Below, piece after piece: positions 1 to 12,500 of a DNA stretch of 64,000 nucleotides. A program made the translations under genes and the position numbers. Source of the DNA: Litoditis marina (lineage: Eukaryota; Nematoda; Chromadorea; Rhabditida; Rhabditidae). The DNA is taken from NCBI GenBank assembly GCA_964036275.1, contig OZ038439.1:1-64000 (forward strand), read 5' to 3'. Numbering within the stretch: the first letter of the stretch is position 1; each line of letters begins with the position of its first letter. Below the pieces are notes generated by a model that made no database searches, was not told the origin of the DNA, and saw nothing but the letters and a program-made list of their open reading frames with translations.

Positions 1-1
1 T

Positions 2-145
2 GTCCGTCAAATTGGTATTCATGCTGTGCGTGCATTTCGCACAGAATACAGTGAGTTTCATACTTCGACCCCGATAATGGAAGACGTATTTTTACCGCAT
101 TTTTCAATGTTCAAATGTTGGTGCACGAATCAAACTGAACCATAA
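2..145 (+). CDS. possible 3' end of a gene entering from the left edge
   Basis: A frame open from the left edge ends at TAA 143-145 (47 codons, no Met needed). Its start reads VRQIGIHAVRAF, which looks like ordinary coding sequence. A GTGAGT just after the first 16 codons could instead be a splice donor, so this may be an internal exon. The family is not recognised. The support is only an open frame of modest length, and chance cannot be excluded. Confidence 0.2.
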   Translation, partial: VRQIGIHAVRAFRTEYSEFHTSTPIMEDVFLPHFSMFKCWCTNQTEP

Positions 146-384
146 CTGCCTATTAAATTATTATTTGCCCGGGAATGCAGCAATTTCATGCAACATTTCC
201 CGGATTAATTCATCTTCATCTTTTTTTTCCTCAGCAGATTTGATTGTTGTTGGGTGCTCTCTGGTAAAATGCACGTTCTGTACCAAAGAAAAAGAGGTTC
301 TTAAAAATTTATTGGTTCTCTCAAAAGGCTCCAAGTCCGAGGTAAAGGCACTATCAGGTTCGATTCCTCACAGCGACACTTTTG

Positions 385-513
385 CTGTAAGTCAACAGCA
401 CAGTCACGTTAAACATGTCAACACAGCAGAACTCAGGGACGTGCAATGAAAAGTACACGATTACTCATTAGATTGCTAAATTTACGTGATGTTTCAATTT
501 ACTTCTAGTATAT
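385..513 (-). repeat. MITE family A copy 1
   Basis: About 130 bp element with imperfect terminal inverted repeats built on TAGTCACGTGA and TCACGTGACTG, and an inner block with GTTGAACACAGCAGAACTCA. Related copies lie at 7078-7210, 18854-18980, 59360-59495 and 61753-61888, in both orientations. It has no coding capacity, so it is presumably mobilised in trans. Boundaries are approximate. Confidence 0.7.
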
Positions 514-544
514 TTCAGTTGTTCTCGGTTCTACAATCCTTGGG

Positions 545-790
545 AAAAATTTTACCTTTGCCCCCACCCAACAACCCCCCCCCCGCACTAGTGTCAACAG
601 AAAATGGTGGAGGGCTAAATTTAAATTCAACATTGTACAATCATCCCCCCTAACGTAAATGGGGGGGGGGGGGTGAAAAGTACCATGCCTATCTTTAACC
701 CACCCTTGCCATGTCCCCCCAGGCTCCATTTCAACTAAGAATCAGAGTCAACTTTCACCCCCCCCCCCATGGTGGGGGGATGAAAGTAAC
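545..790. repeat. C/G-run foldback cluster
   Basis: Alternating runs of 7-13 C and 6-13 G separated by short AT-rich spacers; the C and G runs can pair as hairpins. The same sequence type recurs at 53785-54115. The G runs could also form quadruplexes. The short reading frames across it are low-complexity artefacts. Confidence 0.7.
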
Positions 791-1665
791 ACAGGACTTA
801 TTCCGGCTAAAAAAGGGAACGACTTGTAGTTGTATCACCACACACACAACGACTACTCAGTGTTGCCACCACGCACTGGAATCAAAGTACAAACAAGCGA
901 ATAAAGAGAGAATGACAGTCTTCCTCTGCTAGAATGACCCCTATGATCCTTACAACCAACCCTTGGCACCACCTTGCTACCAACTGGTGCAGAGGGTTGT
1001 TTGTAAGACTCGATCAGGAAAGGGCAGACCGTTTTTCTGTGTCAACAGTTTGATCCCGATGCGTTCCAGTCGTGTATATGGAGATGTTGTTTATGCAAAT
1101 CAACTACAACGGTAGACAAAAGTATAATTTCATTTTCGGCGACCTTCTGTAGACTTTTCTGAAATACATGCAGGTTAAGTTAAAGGAGACGGGAACACAA
1201 CTTGAGTAGAGGTTTTGTTTCGGGCTGCTTTCATCTGTATCAGTAAGCACAAATAACTCGTATATTAGTTTGATCGGTCCACGTGACATTCACATGACAA
1301 TCAATTCAAGTCATTTTAATTGAGTGATAGAGCGGGTCGCTTCGGCACGTCTAGTTTTGAACTGCTGTGTTTGTAGTTTGATGCTTTTCGATCGAAAAGT
1401 GAAAACATGGCGTGCATCGATATAAAACTACAACGAAGGCTTGTTCTGTTCTCTCCCCACACAAATAAGTTTCAATTCAATAAGGATAACCGATTCCTCT
1501 AACGGGGATTCTGTGAAAGTCGCGCATCTTCATGAAAGGCAGTTATTATTAGGGAGAAGCGGAATTTCGTCTCGGACAATTGAATTAGTAAACTAACGAC
1601 AAAACTCATTATGGAATAGTGGTCTCGCGGGAGATAGGCATACTGTGGTTTCTCTGTCACTCACG

Positions 1666-1845
1666 TCATCTCTCTCTCTCTTTCTCTTTCTCTTTCTCTT
1701 TCTCTCTCTCTTTCTCTTTCTCTTTCTCTTTCTCTTTCTCTTTCTCTTTCTCTTTCTCTTTCTCTTTCTCTTTCCCTTTTCCCTTTCTCTTTCTCTTTCT
1801 CTTTCCCTTTCTCTTTCTCTTTCTCTTTCTCTTTCTCCGATTTCT
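1666..1845. repeat. (TTTCTC)n pyrimidine microsatellite
   Basis: About 180 bp of TTTCTC/TCTC repeat with a few CCC interruptions, strictly pyrimidine on the + strand. It produces spurious SFSFSF-like frames on + and RERE/KEKE frames on -. Confidence 0.95.
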
Positions 1846-3049
1846 CTCTGAATCTCTTTTCATCTCTCTCTTTCTCTGTCTTCCTCACTCTTCTCTGGTT
1901 CTATTTCAAATTGTCGCCTTCTTAGAAATATCCATCTATGTATCCTCAATTCTCATTCCCTTTCTTCTCTCTATTTTTCAGTTACAATCATTTTGTATTT
2001 TAAGTCAGATTCACCCAACCTTACGATTACATCCTTTGGAAATTCGGTGGCAGTTATTCGATGTAGAGAACCTAACCCTTCAGATAAGATGACTTTCATG
2101 CTCGATGAGACTACTACAGTATTACTACGAAAGTTTCATTTTGTTAAATGTAAGCAGATGCTATCGGAAACAGTAACAAGTTGCCCATTCGAAAAAAGGT
2201 ATCTGGGCAAGCTGGTGAGTTGCTTTCACAATGGAAAGTTCAATACGTACTGGTAGGAGTATCAGTGAGAATAATATAGACTCTATCCCCTAGAAATGTC
2301 CTATTTATTCATAACTCCATTGCGAATCCTGGATAGATCACGGGATTCTTCTCTCGTCATTTTCCAAGCCCCGCCCCTTTTGATCCCGCCTTCAATGGAA
2401 AGCCAGTCTCAGACTGCACCAGCTCTATCAGTTCGTAGTCAGGTGGTCCAGCTCTTCCTAGCACGTTGACTATGTTTTCTCTATCAAAAAAGTGTGGCAG
2501 GCAGTTTGGCTCTCTGGTGCTTGAAAGTTTGCAGTTTTTCTGTAGTAACTCTGTAGTGTTTAGCAAATTGGTGTAAAAAAGGAGTTCAAGTGGAATTGGT
2601 AAAGAGTACAATGACTCAAATTCCCTGTGAGTTGTCAATTGATGACAACTAGTAAGACATGATCAATTGCGCCTCAAGTGTTACAAGTTTAGCTGAAAAT
2701 TGTAATTCTGGGATCGTGTTTTTCCGGGAAAATGTTCGGTGTATGTAGCATCTAGATCAATGTAGATTGGTGTAGATCAAAGAGTTATGTCATTCATTCG
2801 GAGTAGATGATGTTTTTTCATTCTATTAGTAATAACTACTTTTCTAATGTGCAGGTGTTTTAAAACTACATGCCACTATTCGCAAAATTACTCAGTGCTC
2901 GATAGAAGTTCAACTTCTCATAACAGAAGTGTCTGTTTTTCGTTATTTTCAGCTTTTGATACGTGCAAAGTGAAGCTTTCTCAAATGTAACGATTAGTAA
3001 GTAGAAAGTATGAGACTACAAATGAAGCAGAGACCAACCTGGATAACCG

Positions 3050-3108
3050 TTTGTCTCTCTTTCTCTGCCCCTCCCTCTCTCTATTTATCTCTCCCTCTCT
3101 CCCTTTTC

Positions 3109-3157
<49 letters not shown>

Positions 3158-3195
3158 TCTCTCTCTATCTTTTTGTATCTCTTTCCTCTCTCAGT
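3050..3195. repeat. (CT)n microsatellite
   Basis: An interrupted CT/TCTC tract with a perfect (TC)n core around 3112-3152. It is a simple repeat with no gene. Confidence 0.95.
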
Positions 3196-3575
3196 CCGAA
3201 GAATCCCATTTTTTCCCTCTCCTCTCTTCTCTCCTGATGAGGCTTCCCGAAAACCCAGATTATCCCTGATAATCATCTTCAACTACGGTATTCATCCCAT
3301 TTCGCATCTTCGCCAGAATTAATTTCTTCTTCTAAATCTCGGATTATCTCTCTCCCCGGATACGATGTTCGTTTCTGGCTAAATCCACTCAATCCTCCCT
3401 AGAATGTTGTCAGACATGAACGGAGTGGACTTAAAAGTAAGCTTCAATGTGAAAAGTAACCTTTAACCTATCACAAACGATTCCACTCCAATTTCAATTT
3501 ATTACAGTACCTAATATCTATGTCAACATTAAAGGCACTATGTTGGATTTCTTCTTTGAACCGAAACCCAGATTA

Positions 3576-3782
3576 GGGGCCGAGTGGTCAAGTGGTTAGC
3601 GTTCGGCTGTCGCTCCACAGACCTGGGTTCGATCCCCGCTCGCCGCGGTATCTATATGGCGGACCGCATGAGCTGGTAACAAAGCTCACCCATGCCTATC
3701 TCCACCCCCTCTATGGACAGTCCGTCTACGGTTGATATTGATATTATGTACTTGTAAAATTGATTCACAATAAAGTGACCAA
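3576..3782 (+). mobile_element. tRNA-derived SINE, full-length-looking copy
   Basis: The tRNA-like head has an A box (TGGTCAAGTGG) and a B box (GGTTCGATCCC), the two internal Pol III promoter elements. An unrelated body follows (GCGGACCGCATGAGCTGGTAA, then a CCCCTCTA block) with an AT-rich tail. Related copies are at 31559-31804 and 42690-42935 (minus orientation), with fragments at 3905-3990 and 46125-46230. The head is too diverged and lacks the right 3' context to be a functional tRNA gene. Confidence 0.8.
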
Positions 3783-3904
3783 ACGGATGAAATAGGCCGT
3801 ACACAAATTTATAAAAAAAAGAAACACTTCAACCCGAAACGAAACGAATAAGAAACCCAACATTGTACAATATGCCGAGGTTTATCGACAGCGGAACATG
3901 GAAT

Positions 3905-3990
3905 CTAAATGGACTGTTCGTAGAGGCTGGAGATAGACATGGATGAGTTTGTTACCAGCTGATGCGGGGTGAACTCACATGTATTTTTGG
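3905..3990 (-). mobile_element. inverted fragment of the tRNA-derived SINE body
   Basis: Read on the minus strand this matches the SINE body at 3660-3725 (pCGCATcAGCTGGTAACAAAnTCAtCCATGtCTATCTCC pattern), without the tRNA-like head. With the copy at 3576-3782 it forms an inverted pair about 120 bp apart. Confidence 0.55.
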
Positions 3991-6567
3991 ACTCCCACAC
4001 ATGAGTTGAATGCTTTAGTAATGTTGAGATAAAGTTTAATCAAAATGTAAACGCTAAATGCTTCAGAACGTGTAAAACGTGTCCCAGTTCTATATAGATG
4101 CAGAATACTTCCATCCCCTTCCTTTTTCCTTAGATGTTGTTCAGACGAAACTAATCTGTTCGGCTATCTAGGAAGTTACTTGCTAATTCAATCGTTTTAC
4201 ACATTAGTTGAGCAGCATACTGGGGCAACAAACTCTCGCGATTAATGTTCAACCTTTTCAAAGTCACGACTTCCACATTCACAGAACGTGATCGTCCTCT
4301 CAGACAGAGCCTGGGGTAGTTAGAGGGGAACATAAAGGGGCGTGGCTTATAGGTTCAGGCCTGGCTCGAAGAATCACGCGCCAGTTTTTGAGTCTTCCAA
4401 CGCGCCAGTTTTTGAATCTTCTATGCGGTAAAACTGTGGTTTTGGTGGATAAAATTGAAGTTTGAATGGAAAAATGGAAATTAGTGAGAAAATTAGATTT
4501 TAATGCCTATATGTCCTCATTTTTGGTTGAAAGATGAAAAAGTTTGTTTTATACTTGGGTTTAACTTTTTATACAGAGGTATGGGACTTAGGAGGATACT
4601 TAGTTCAGAGTCCGTTACCGTAAGACTTGGTACCAGATTTTCCATGTCTATATCCCATGGGAATTGTCCCAGTCATTGATATATGCAATTTGTTCATACC
4701 TGGCATTTTAGTATAAATTGCAAGAACAGGAAAATGTACTGTTCTAATATCCTACTCATAGATCCTAGATTCATTCCGTACACTTTTTTCCCTTCTCTTA
4801 CCTTTAAGGGATTAGACGTTGAATAGAGAAGATAGAGTTGTACACAATTATGATGTGACATGAATAATTGACTCTGATATGCAAATCGTCGCGATATTCT
4901 GATGAGGGAGGGGGTGAATCGTTCAGAATACTTCATTTTTGGTGTCCATTCAAAAACATTATGAAATTAATACTAACATTTCTGATAACCCTCAAGTTGT
5001 CTACTTACCTTTGAAATTAGCTGTTATGAATATTTCATTGTTTTTCAAACTCCATCCTTCCCGATTTCTCCCCAAACCCTTGAACGTCACGTGTTGAACC
5101 ATGAGTAAATATATTTTGTTCTATAATATCTTAAAAGTTTCAACTTTGTTGATCTGCGTGGAAATACCAACCCATCCAGCTCCTATTGTTCACACAATGC
5201 GTATGACGAGTATTTATGAAATCTGATCCACCAGCTTTTCACGGAAATTCACCGGAAAGTGTGAATCGGATTTCATTCGAATGAGGGTCGAATGATAAAA
5301 ATGGGGGCGGAAAGTAACGAAAACATGGAAATTCTAGATTTTACTAGCTCAAAAACTAGTTTTCATGATTTCTGAGACTTTTCTATTCTCTCGTAGTGTA
5401 TACTTTGATCTTTCTCTTCAAATCAGCATAATCTAATAGTTAGTTTTTTAGACTGTTTCATACCACTTATTGCTACCAAAAACAATCGTTTGACGGCCAT
5501 GGTTTGTCATTATGAAGCATTATTCACAACCGATTCTATATAGAACCGAGAACTGTCTTTTTCTGGACCGCAACACATTACTGACATGAGGGGATGCGGA
5601 AGTATCGCCCGCCACAATACGGTAGATGTATTTATAATCTGGCGCTCATTGAGTGGGGGTAATAAGCGACATACAACGCTTTTATCCCGAAAGAGTATCT
5701 AATCTGTCCAATAGTTTTGTTTCTCCTCCCTCTCTCTCTCTCCAATTTTCTCTCACTTCTTCTTCCTCTTTTTCTCTCTCTCATCCCTCTCTCTCTCTCA
5801 AATACTCCCCCAAAACGTCATTTCACTATAGAAAGGTCATCTTCCATTCTTCAACCCCACCAAGTGATGCTTTATTCAGGAGATGTAACCAAGGTGTTCC
5901 ACGCAAACCTTCTTTACAAATACTTCACAATTCGGTCTGTCTAGTGGCAATATTGTGTAGTTGACCCTAACAATTCTTACAAAAACTCAAAGCCCTAATT
6001 GAGGAAGCAATGTTTCACTTTTCGATTGAACACATTTCGAATAAACTGGCAGTACTTGATCTTGTATAAATAGTAGTTACACAGTTAGTTATACAACTTG
6101 TATAGTTGACGCAACTACATTCTTAGAGAAGCTGGATTCCCTTCCCTATATTAATAGAGCAGGGCTTCATATCCACATCATTTCTTTGGCTTCTCGTAAT
6201 CATGAAACCTGCAAACTTCTTCGTGCCAAAACGCACAAGAATATTCTTCGTAATATCACATTATATTTCTACAATAGGGTGTAGGAAAGTGATGAAAGTA
6301 GGAAACCTGTTTTTTTAGTTTGAATGGAAAAAATCCGAAATGTAGATCACACCACAACATACAAGTTGTCGTGCTTCACAACTACATTTGTTTTGTTTCT
6401 TCACCCACTTTACTCACTACTATTCTATAGGGTGTGAACATCTCATTAACCGATCGTGCAACTGTACAGTTGTTCCCTTCATCTGTTGGCTCTCTTCCAT
6501 TTCACAGTGCCTGTTACAAAATCCTAGACATCTGTCCCATGTTGCTCGCTTCCCATAATAACCTATG

Positions 6568-6574
6568 TTTCCAG
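6568..6574 (+). promoter_or_regulatory. candidate trans-splice acceptor for flp-6
   Basis: TTTCCAG ends 8 bases before the flp-6 ATG at 6583, with no upstream exon in sight. This spacing and sequence are typical of nematode spliced-leader acceptor sites. A conventional upstream non-coding exon is the alternative. Confidence 0.5.
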
Positions 6575-6582
6575 ACTTGAGT

Positions 6583-9500
6583 ATGAACGCGGCTGCTTTG
6601 GTGCTGGTTTTTGTTGTTTCCTGTGTCTTCTCCTACGAAGACAACCAGTTGCCCGGCGGTACGTTTTACAGTTCATTTCATTCCCACTGAGACCCATTGG
6701 CATCGTGCCAAGATATTTGAATACCTATTTCTTACAGCAGACATGAGTATTCTGAGAAATTTTTCCAATTACGTGTTCTTATAAGACTGAACAACCGCTA
6801 ACAACGATCTTCAGTTATTTGAAAAACTCCAAAGTGATGAAAAATGGTCTGGAATTTTCATTGGCAACTCTGTACTCTGTACTGACAAGTCTCTGTAGGA
6901 ATGACCGGAACTATAGCAAAAAAAAATTCTCTACGAATAATCAAAATCGAGCCGAAAAAAAACGTGAAATTGAATGTGAGAAAGTAACTGCCTTTGACTA
7001 TATATGGTATAAGGATTATTTATATATTCAGTTGGCCATGAAAGCAAAAAATATATCAATTACGACACAAACTGTTATACTAGAAGTAAATTGATTAGTC
7101 ACGTAAAGTTTGCATTCTAATGAGGAATCGCGCACTTTCGTCTTTGCATGTTTCTGAATTCTGCTGTGTTTAACATATTTCACGTGACTGTGCAATTGAC
7201 TAGCAGTATAATCAGAATCTAGTATTGGTGACAGCCAGAATGGGGGCAGCTTCTAGCTCATGCTAAAGCGTTACTTGGACACCTGTTAAATATAGCGAAA
7301 TAAGTTCAGGAAGAGTTAATACCCATTAACAATACGATGAATCAGTCTTCACGTGGCTTTTACTCGACCAAATAAAACGTCATAATGTTGTTACTTATTC
7401 TCTAATCAACACCTTTTCAACAACGGGAGATGTACGTTGATTGAGATGGTGTTTTTCATCAACTATTTGCATTAGAGGCGAGTAGGAAAAGTGCGGAGGG
7501 TAGTTGGAAAGTCTGAAAAGGAAAGAAGCTGTTTCATTGTTGAATTAAACGTTTCCTGTGTTTTCCAAAAGACATGATTTCATCAAAAGAATAAAGAAAA
7601 TATGCGGAATAACGAAGGCTAAAGTATATTCACAGAGTAATATTTACAAACTCTATAAAACCTAAGTTTTTGTTAAACATGTTTTGATAAAAAAAGGAAC
7701 GAGTATTCCTTCGGTTTCCTTGTTTTCCTCTCAATTGAGAGGCTGGAGTCAATTGGTGACAGACTACATTAATCTTCTCGGGGGGCAGGAAATCTCATGG
7801 TCCACTGAAATACACTGCATGAAGGGGATGACTCAATCAAAGTTGTAGTCTGAACTCGCTAGACGCCACACTTCACAAATCTCGGCCACAGAGCAACGGG
7901 AACCAACTACAACTAGAATGGGTTGGCGAACAAGTCCTAATTCTCGAGAAATGTGGAAGCTCACGCAACCACTAGACTTTACTTAACTGATTTCTCTTTC
8001 AGTTTACTTAACTGTTTTCTTTTATTGACTATTCAATCGAAAACTTGCTAATACTCAATTAATACTATTAAAGAAGGACGATTATGTGGACCAATCCCGT
8101 GACAACGGTCCTTTAAACTGCAATTGAAAAATGTATTGCGATTTAAAGGACTTAAACGTTGCGATTGGACCACATAATCGTCCTTCTTTAAATCTTGATG
8201 AACATAAAATCCGAATTTAATTTTTTTACAGAAGAACAGTTTTATGTTCTTCTACTTTAGTTCTGAAAATCATTCTGAATGCTAATAGTGGTTAATCATT
8301 GGTGACCCAGAGACAATTATTCTCCCATTAATATTCGAGAAAAAGCCATTGTAGTTTCGAGGCTTGCAAGAATTCAGGGAGCATTGTGTAACATTTGAAC
8401 GGCGTATGGAGAAACAACTACAAAACCTTTCAGCCATATTTAGATGTTGTAGCTGAGTGGACAACTAGTTAGCAATCCGCATGGCCCTTGTTCGATACAC
8501 ACTTCCTCATATGTCTATAGTGCTCACATTTTCCAACTAGACTCGTTGGCAGCGTGCAAAAAACTTCGGAAGGCTGTTATTTAGAGAATACATATATTTT
8601 ACAGAAAGTTTTCCTGAATACGGACTATGACTGAGGGGAAAAACCCTTCACATCAATTTCTATTGTTTTGATGTATTTCAACATGTTCAAAAACTGCCTT
8701 GAAATTTCATTGGCAAACTGCCCAAGTCCAGTTGGGAAATGTGCGAACTATAACACCCCCTGTAATGAGTGATAATATTAAAAATGAACTGACAATGATA
8801 GTCAAAATGATATTGTAAGATTATTCACCATTTTTACGAAGATGGGCAGCTCTTTTTGAAATAGGTAGTTGAAATCAGAGAAAAAGTTCAAGAGTTCACT
8901 ATGTTGAACTCGAATATCAACGTTCGTACCGAAATATCATGGGAACATTCCCACATTTAGCTGTCTTGCAAAGACTGAGTTGGCTCATAACTCACTTATA
9001 GGTTATAGGGGGTGACCAAAGTCGAGCTTCCGTTTTCGAATGGTGGCCGACACGCGGAAAGTCAATCAATACTGCAAACACGGCAGAACAAAATACCGTT
9101 ATGCTGTTTTATTTAGTCCTCTTCGATCACTGGTCGATTCAAGGGGGAGTCATTCTACCTTACTTTCAACCTTTTCCGGTCTTTCTAGTTATTTTTTGGC
9201 GCCTAGTCACTGTTCACTTGTGATAGTTGACAAAGTAGGGGTTCGAGCATGGCTTAAACGGTACTTCTTGATCAAATCTGCTAGGTTTGTAGTCTAATGA
9301 CCCTAGGTTTCAGTTGGAAACACGATCTTTGCTGTGCATAGAGATCAAACTATAACTAGATCACCTTCTCTACTGAGTCGTTAGTATTCTCGTGAACCTT
9401 GTCTCTCTGACATCTCTGAAAGTGGCCGATTAGCGTATTCATAGGCGGGCAGCCGTAGTTCCTCCCAGACAACGGAACGACGAATTATTCTAGTTTCGAA

Positions 9501-12500
9501 AGAAAAGGAAAGTTAGATAATTACATATCTCGCAAACCTATGCTAACTGTTCTCTAGTCTCAATCTAGGACACGCTCAAATATTTACCCCAAGTTGGTCA
9601 AAATCGTGCAAACTCCACTAGTTACTCTAGATCACATTATCTGTTCATCATCCAATATATATGAGCAGCCAATTCCATGAAACATAGTCTCGTTCAGACT
9701 TTCAAAAATCAATAATGTGGTACAGGACATGGGTTTCACGCAACAGAACAAAGATATTATACAGTACATCATTTGGGCAACCGATTGTGACAATGTATTC
9801 TCAACATCCGGGTAGGGCGATTGTTTCTCTAAGATTAGGTATCGTTTCATCCGGGCTTCTTTTGTTATTGACGTTGGTCTGACGTATTCTTACGTGGGGC
9901 ATTAGATAGGAAAACCGATTTGGGGCTGCAAACTCTTCTATCCGATTTGCCGGATTATCACCGCAGCAACGGGGGAAGACTTCAGTTTGCTGAAAAAAAT
10001 GACGTCACGCGAGAATCCTCTCAAACATGACGTCACTACTCAGAAATATCCGGGACTTATGGAGAGACTCAGGGACACGTGACGTATTGGCCTCGTCCTG
10101 GCGCTGTGCGTCTAATTTCACCTGATCTCGAACTTTTGCTAAATCACGAGTAAATGCACAAGCGTTACAATTGGATGTTGAACGTAACTTGGGAATGAAA
10201 AACGAAAAACCAAGCATATATTTGTAATAGGGTTGTTAATCGAGTTGAAAGTTTCGAGTTTTTCGAGTTTCGAGTTTTTCGAGTTTTCAAAAATTCGAGT
10301 TTTTCGAGTTTCGAGTTTTTCGAGTTTCAGAAAATTCGAGTTTTTCGAGTTTCGAGTTTTTCGAGTTCTGCAAATTTTCGAGCTTTTCGAGTTTCGAGTT
10401 TTTCGAGTTTCGAGTTTTTCGAGTTCGGAAATTTTCGAGTTTTTCGAGTTTCGAGTTGAACTCAGAACTCGAAATTTCGAGTTTATTTCGAGTTTTTCGA
10501 GTTCGAGTTTATTTTTTAACAACCCTAATTTGTAACAATATATTGAAAGCTGGATAACTATCTCATCACAAAAAAAGCTTAGTCTCTTGTCTAGGCCTAG
10601 TTTACGCAACGAAATCAGTGCATACACAAAACTACACAAATTATGGTGTACGACGACATCAAACTAGAACCAATATTTGGTCACTCTCTGTATGTCTCCA
10701 GAGATTCGTCATAGATACTGATTCGCTTCACTGGGGACCTAAATCTTTGAGGGACGGACACCTGGCCTTCTAATGTTTAGGCCCAAAAGCCACTTCTCAG
10801 TTAGCGACGCCTCCTTTCAATACCAAATTCCACTTTTGGTTATGTCCATTCATGCAACCTCTATGACGTGATTTCAGAGATGGAGAAGCGTAAATCGGCG
10901 TACATGCGATTCGGTCGGTCGGACCCAGAAATGCTCGTTGACGAGGCATCTCAGATGGAGAAGAGAAAGAGCGCATACATGAGGTATGGTCCGTTTCACT
11001 TATATCTGACCCTCTACAGTAGGAAAGGAAAACTTCGAGACAGTTTCTTGGCACGTGAAGTGGTAAAGTTTTCGCAAACCTTGCAATGCGTATGTCAATT
11101 GGTTCTCTTTACAGACTACTCGGTCTTTGTAAGATTGATTCGCAGTTTTAGTTTAACACTCTGATCAAACTTTTTTCAAACTTTTTTCCAACGCACTTGA
11201 GAAAAACGGAAGGAAGTGTGTGGATGTACGCTAAGTAGGCATTTCCTATACCACTTGAGATTCCAAACTATAAACTGAAAACGTAGAAACACTGTCACTT
11301 AGTGTAAAGTGTTGTAAAATTACATTTACATTGTCTAAAAAGTTCTCTTTAAAAATAAACGATTTGTAGAATTAATTATGGGCTCAGTGAGAGATGTTAC
11401 TCAAAATCGTTTCGATCCTGAATCAATACGATTCTCCGCGGTTACATAACTGTGCCATGGCTTCTTATATGCGTGGTTCGTACAGAACTAAGCGGTGTTG
11501 TCACTTTGACATTTTGTTAAAGAAAAGGCGTTTTTACCATTTCTCGAAACAGCCAGGTCTTCTATACACGGACCTCTCAGTGGAAGACAATTAATGCGGG
11601 CCGAAATGCGCTTCAAGCTGTCAATAAAAAAGAGAGAAGCTATTTGTAAAGCGACAGGACATTGAAAGGTCTCGATGGGAAAAGAATGTAGGAATGATTC
11701 CCATTTCAGATTCGGAAAGCGGGCGACCGGGGAGGATTCCGAACAATTGGACATGGAGAAGAGGAAGAGCGCCTTCATGAGATTCGGCAAGAGAAAGAGC
11801 GCTTACATGAGGTGGGGAAGGGTAATCAAAATGTTAAAATGTTTTGAAATGTTACTGAGAGAACAGAAACTTCTCTACACAACAATGTAGAGCCTATCTC
11901 GGTCACTCGAATTCGGCTGAAACTTTATTATTGCAAAGTTTCACTGACCGCGATGTGAGGCACTAACGGGACAGGTTTATGCTAGGTGTCGGTATAGGGG
12001 TGAGTTGTAGTTTGATCGGTTCTAACAGCAGTAATATATACAACTAAAACTATTTCGAATCAGCGACAAAATAAAGGAGATGACCAAACTTGTAGTGTTT
12101 TGACACATGTTGGTGATTCCACGGCAATTCCACGGCGAGCAAGCCACTCACTTTTTGTCAACTTCACGATTTATTTCTAATGCATAGCTTACAAAAAGCC
12201 AAAACCATTTAATTGATTTAGTTTGTAAGTTTGTAACAAAAACCGTTGGACAAACAAACATTTTTTCATAATTTAGATTCGGCAAGCGTTCAGCGGGAGA
12301 AGACGAAATGATGGATATGGAGAAGAGAAAGTCGGCCTACATGAGGTCGGTTCACCCTCTCAATACAGTAGTATGTGAAATTACCCGGTATTTTCCGCTT
12401 TTCATCCTGTACTAGACTTTCTAGTAGCGAAAAGTTTCCCAGGGGCGACCTATATAGTCTAAATCATTCCTACAGCGGCTCCTACAGTACTCGGCCAAAG

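Larger units (their letters stand above)
146..6567. other. intergenic region upstream of flp-6; repeats only
   Basis: No convincing gene on either strand. The open frames are low-complexity (CT/GA repeats, C/G runs) or lack splice-consistent continuation. The stretch holds a MITE copy (385-513), C/G-run foldbacks (545-790), two pyrimidine microsatellites and a tRNA-derived SINE with a second inverted fragment. The last few hundred bases before 6568 should include the flp-6 promoter, but no motif stands out. Confidence 0.6.

Noticed and set aside
1619..2092. 157-codon open frame rich in SFSF/FLFL and its minus-strand RERE counterparts
   Set aside because: Direct translation of a (TTTCTC)n microsatellite; no splice or composition support.
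3403..3580. MLSDMNGVDLK followed by a GTAAGC donor and a possible second exon
   Set aside because: Eleven codons and a joined second exon that stops soon with no recognisable protein; likely chance.
3580..3652. Functional tRNA gene
   Set aside because: A and B boxes are present, but the cloverleaf acceptor stem does not close properly and the unit continues into a SINE body repeated elsewhere.
10139..10639. 166-codon minus-strand frame and 100-codon plus-strand frame
   Set aside because: Both arise from the TTTTTCGAGTTTCGAG minisatellite in flp-6 intron 1.
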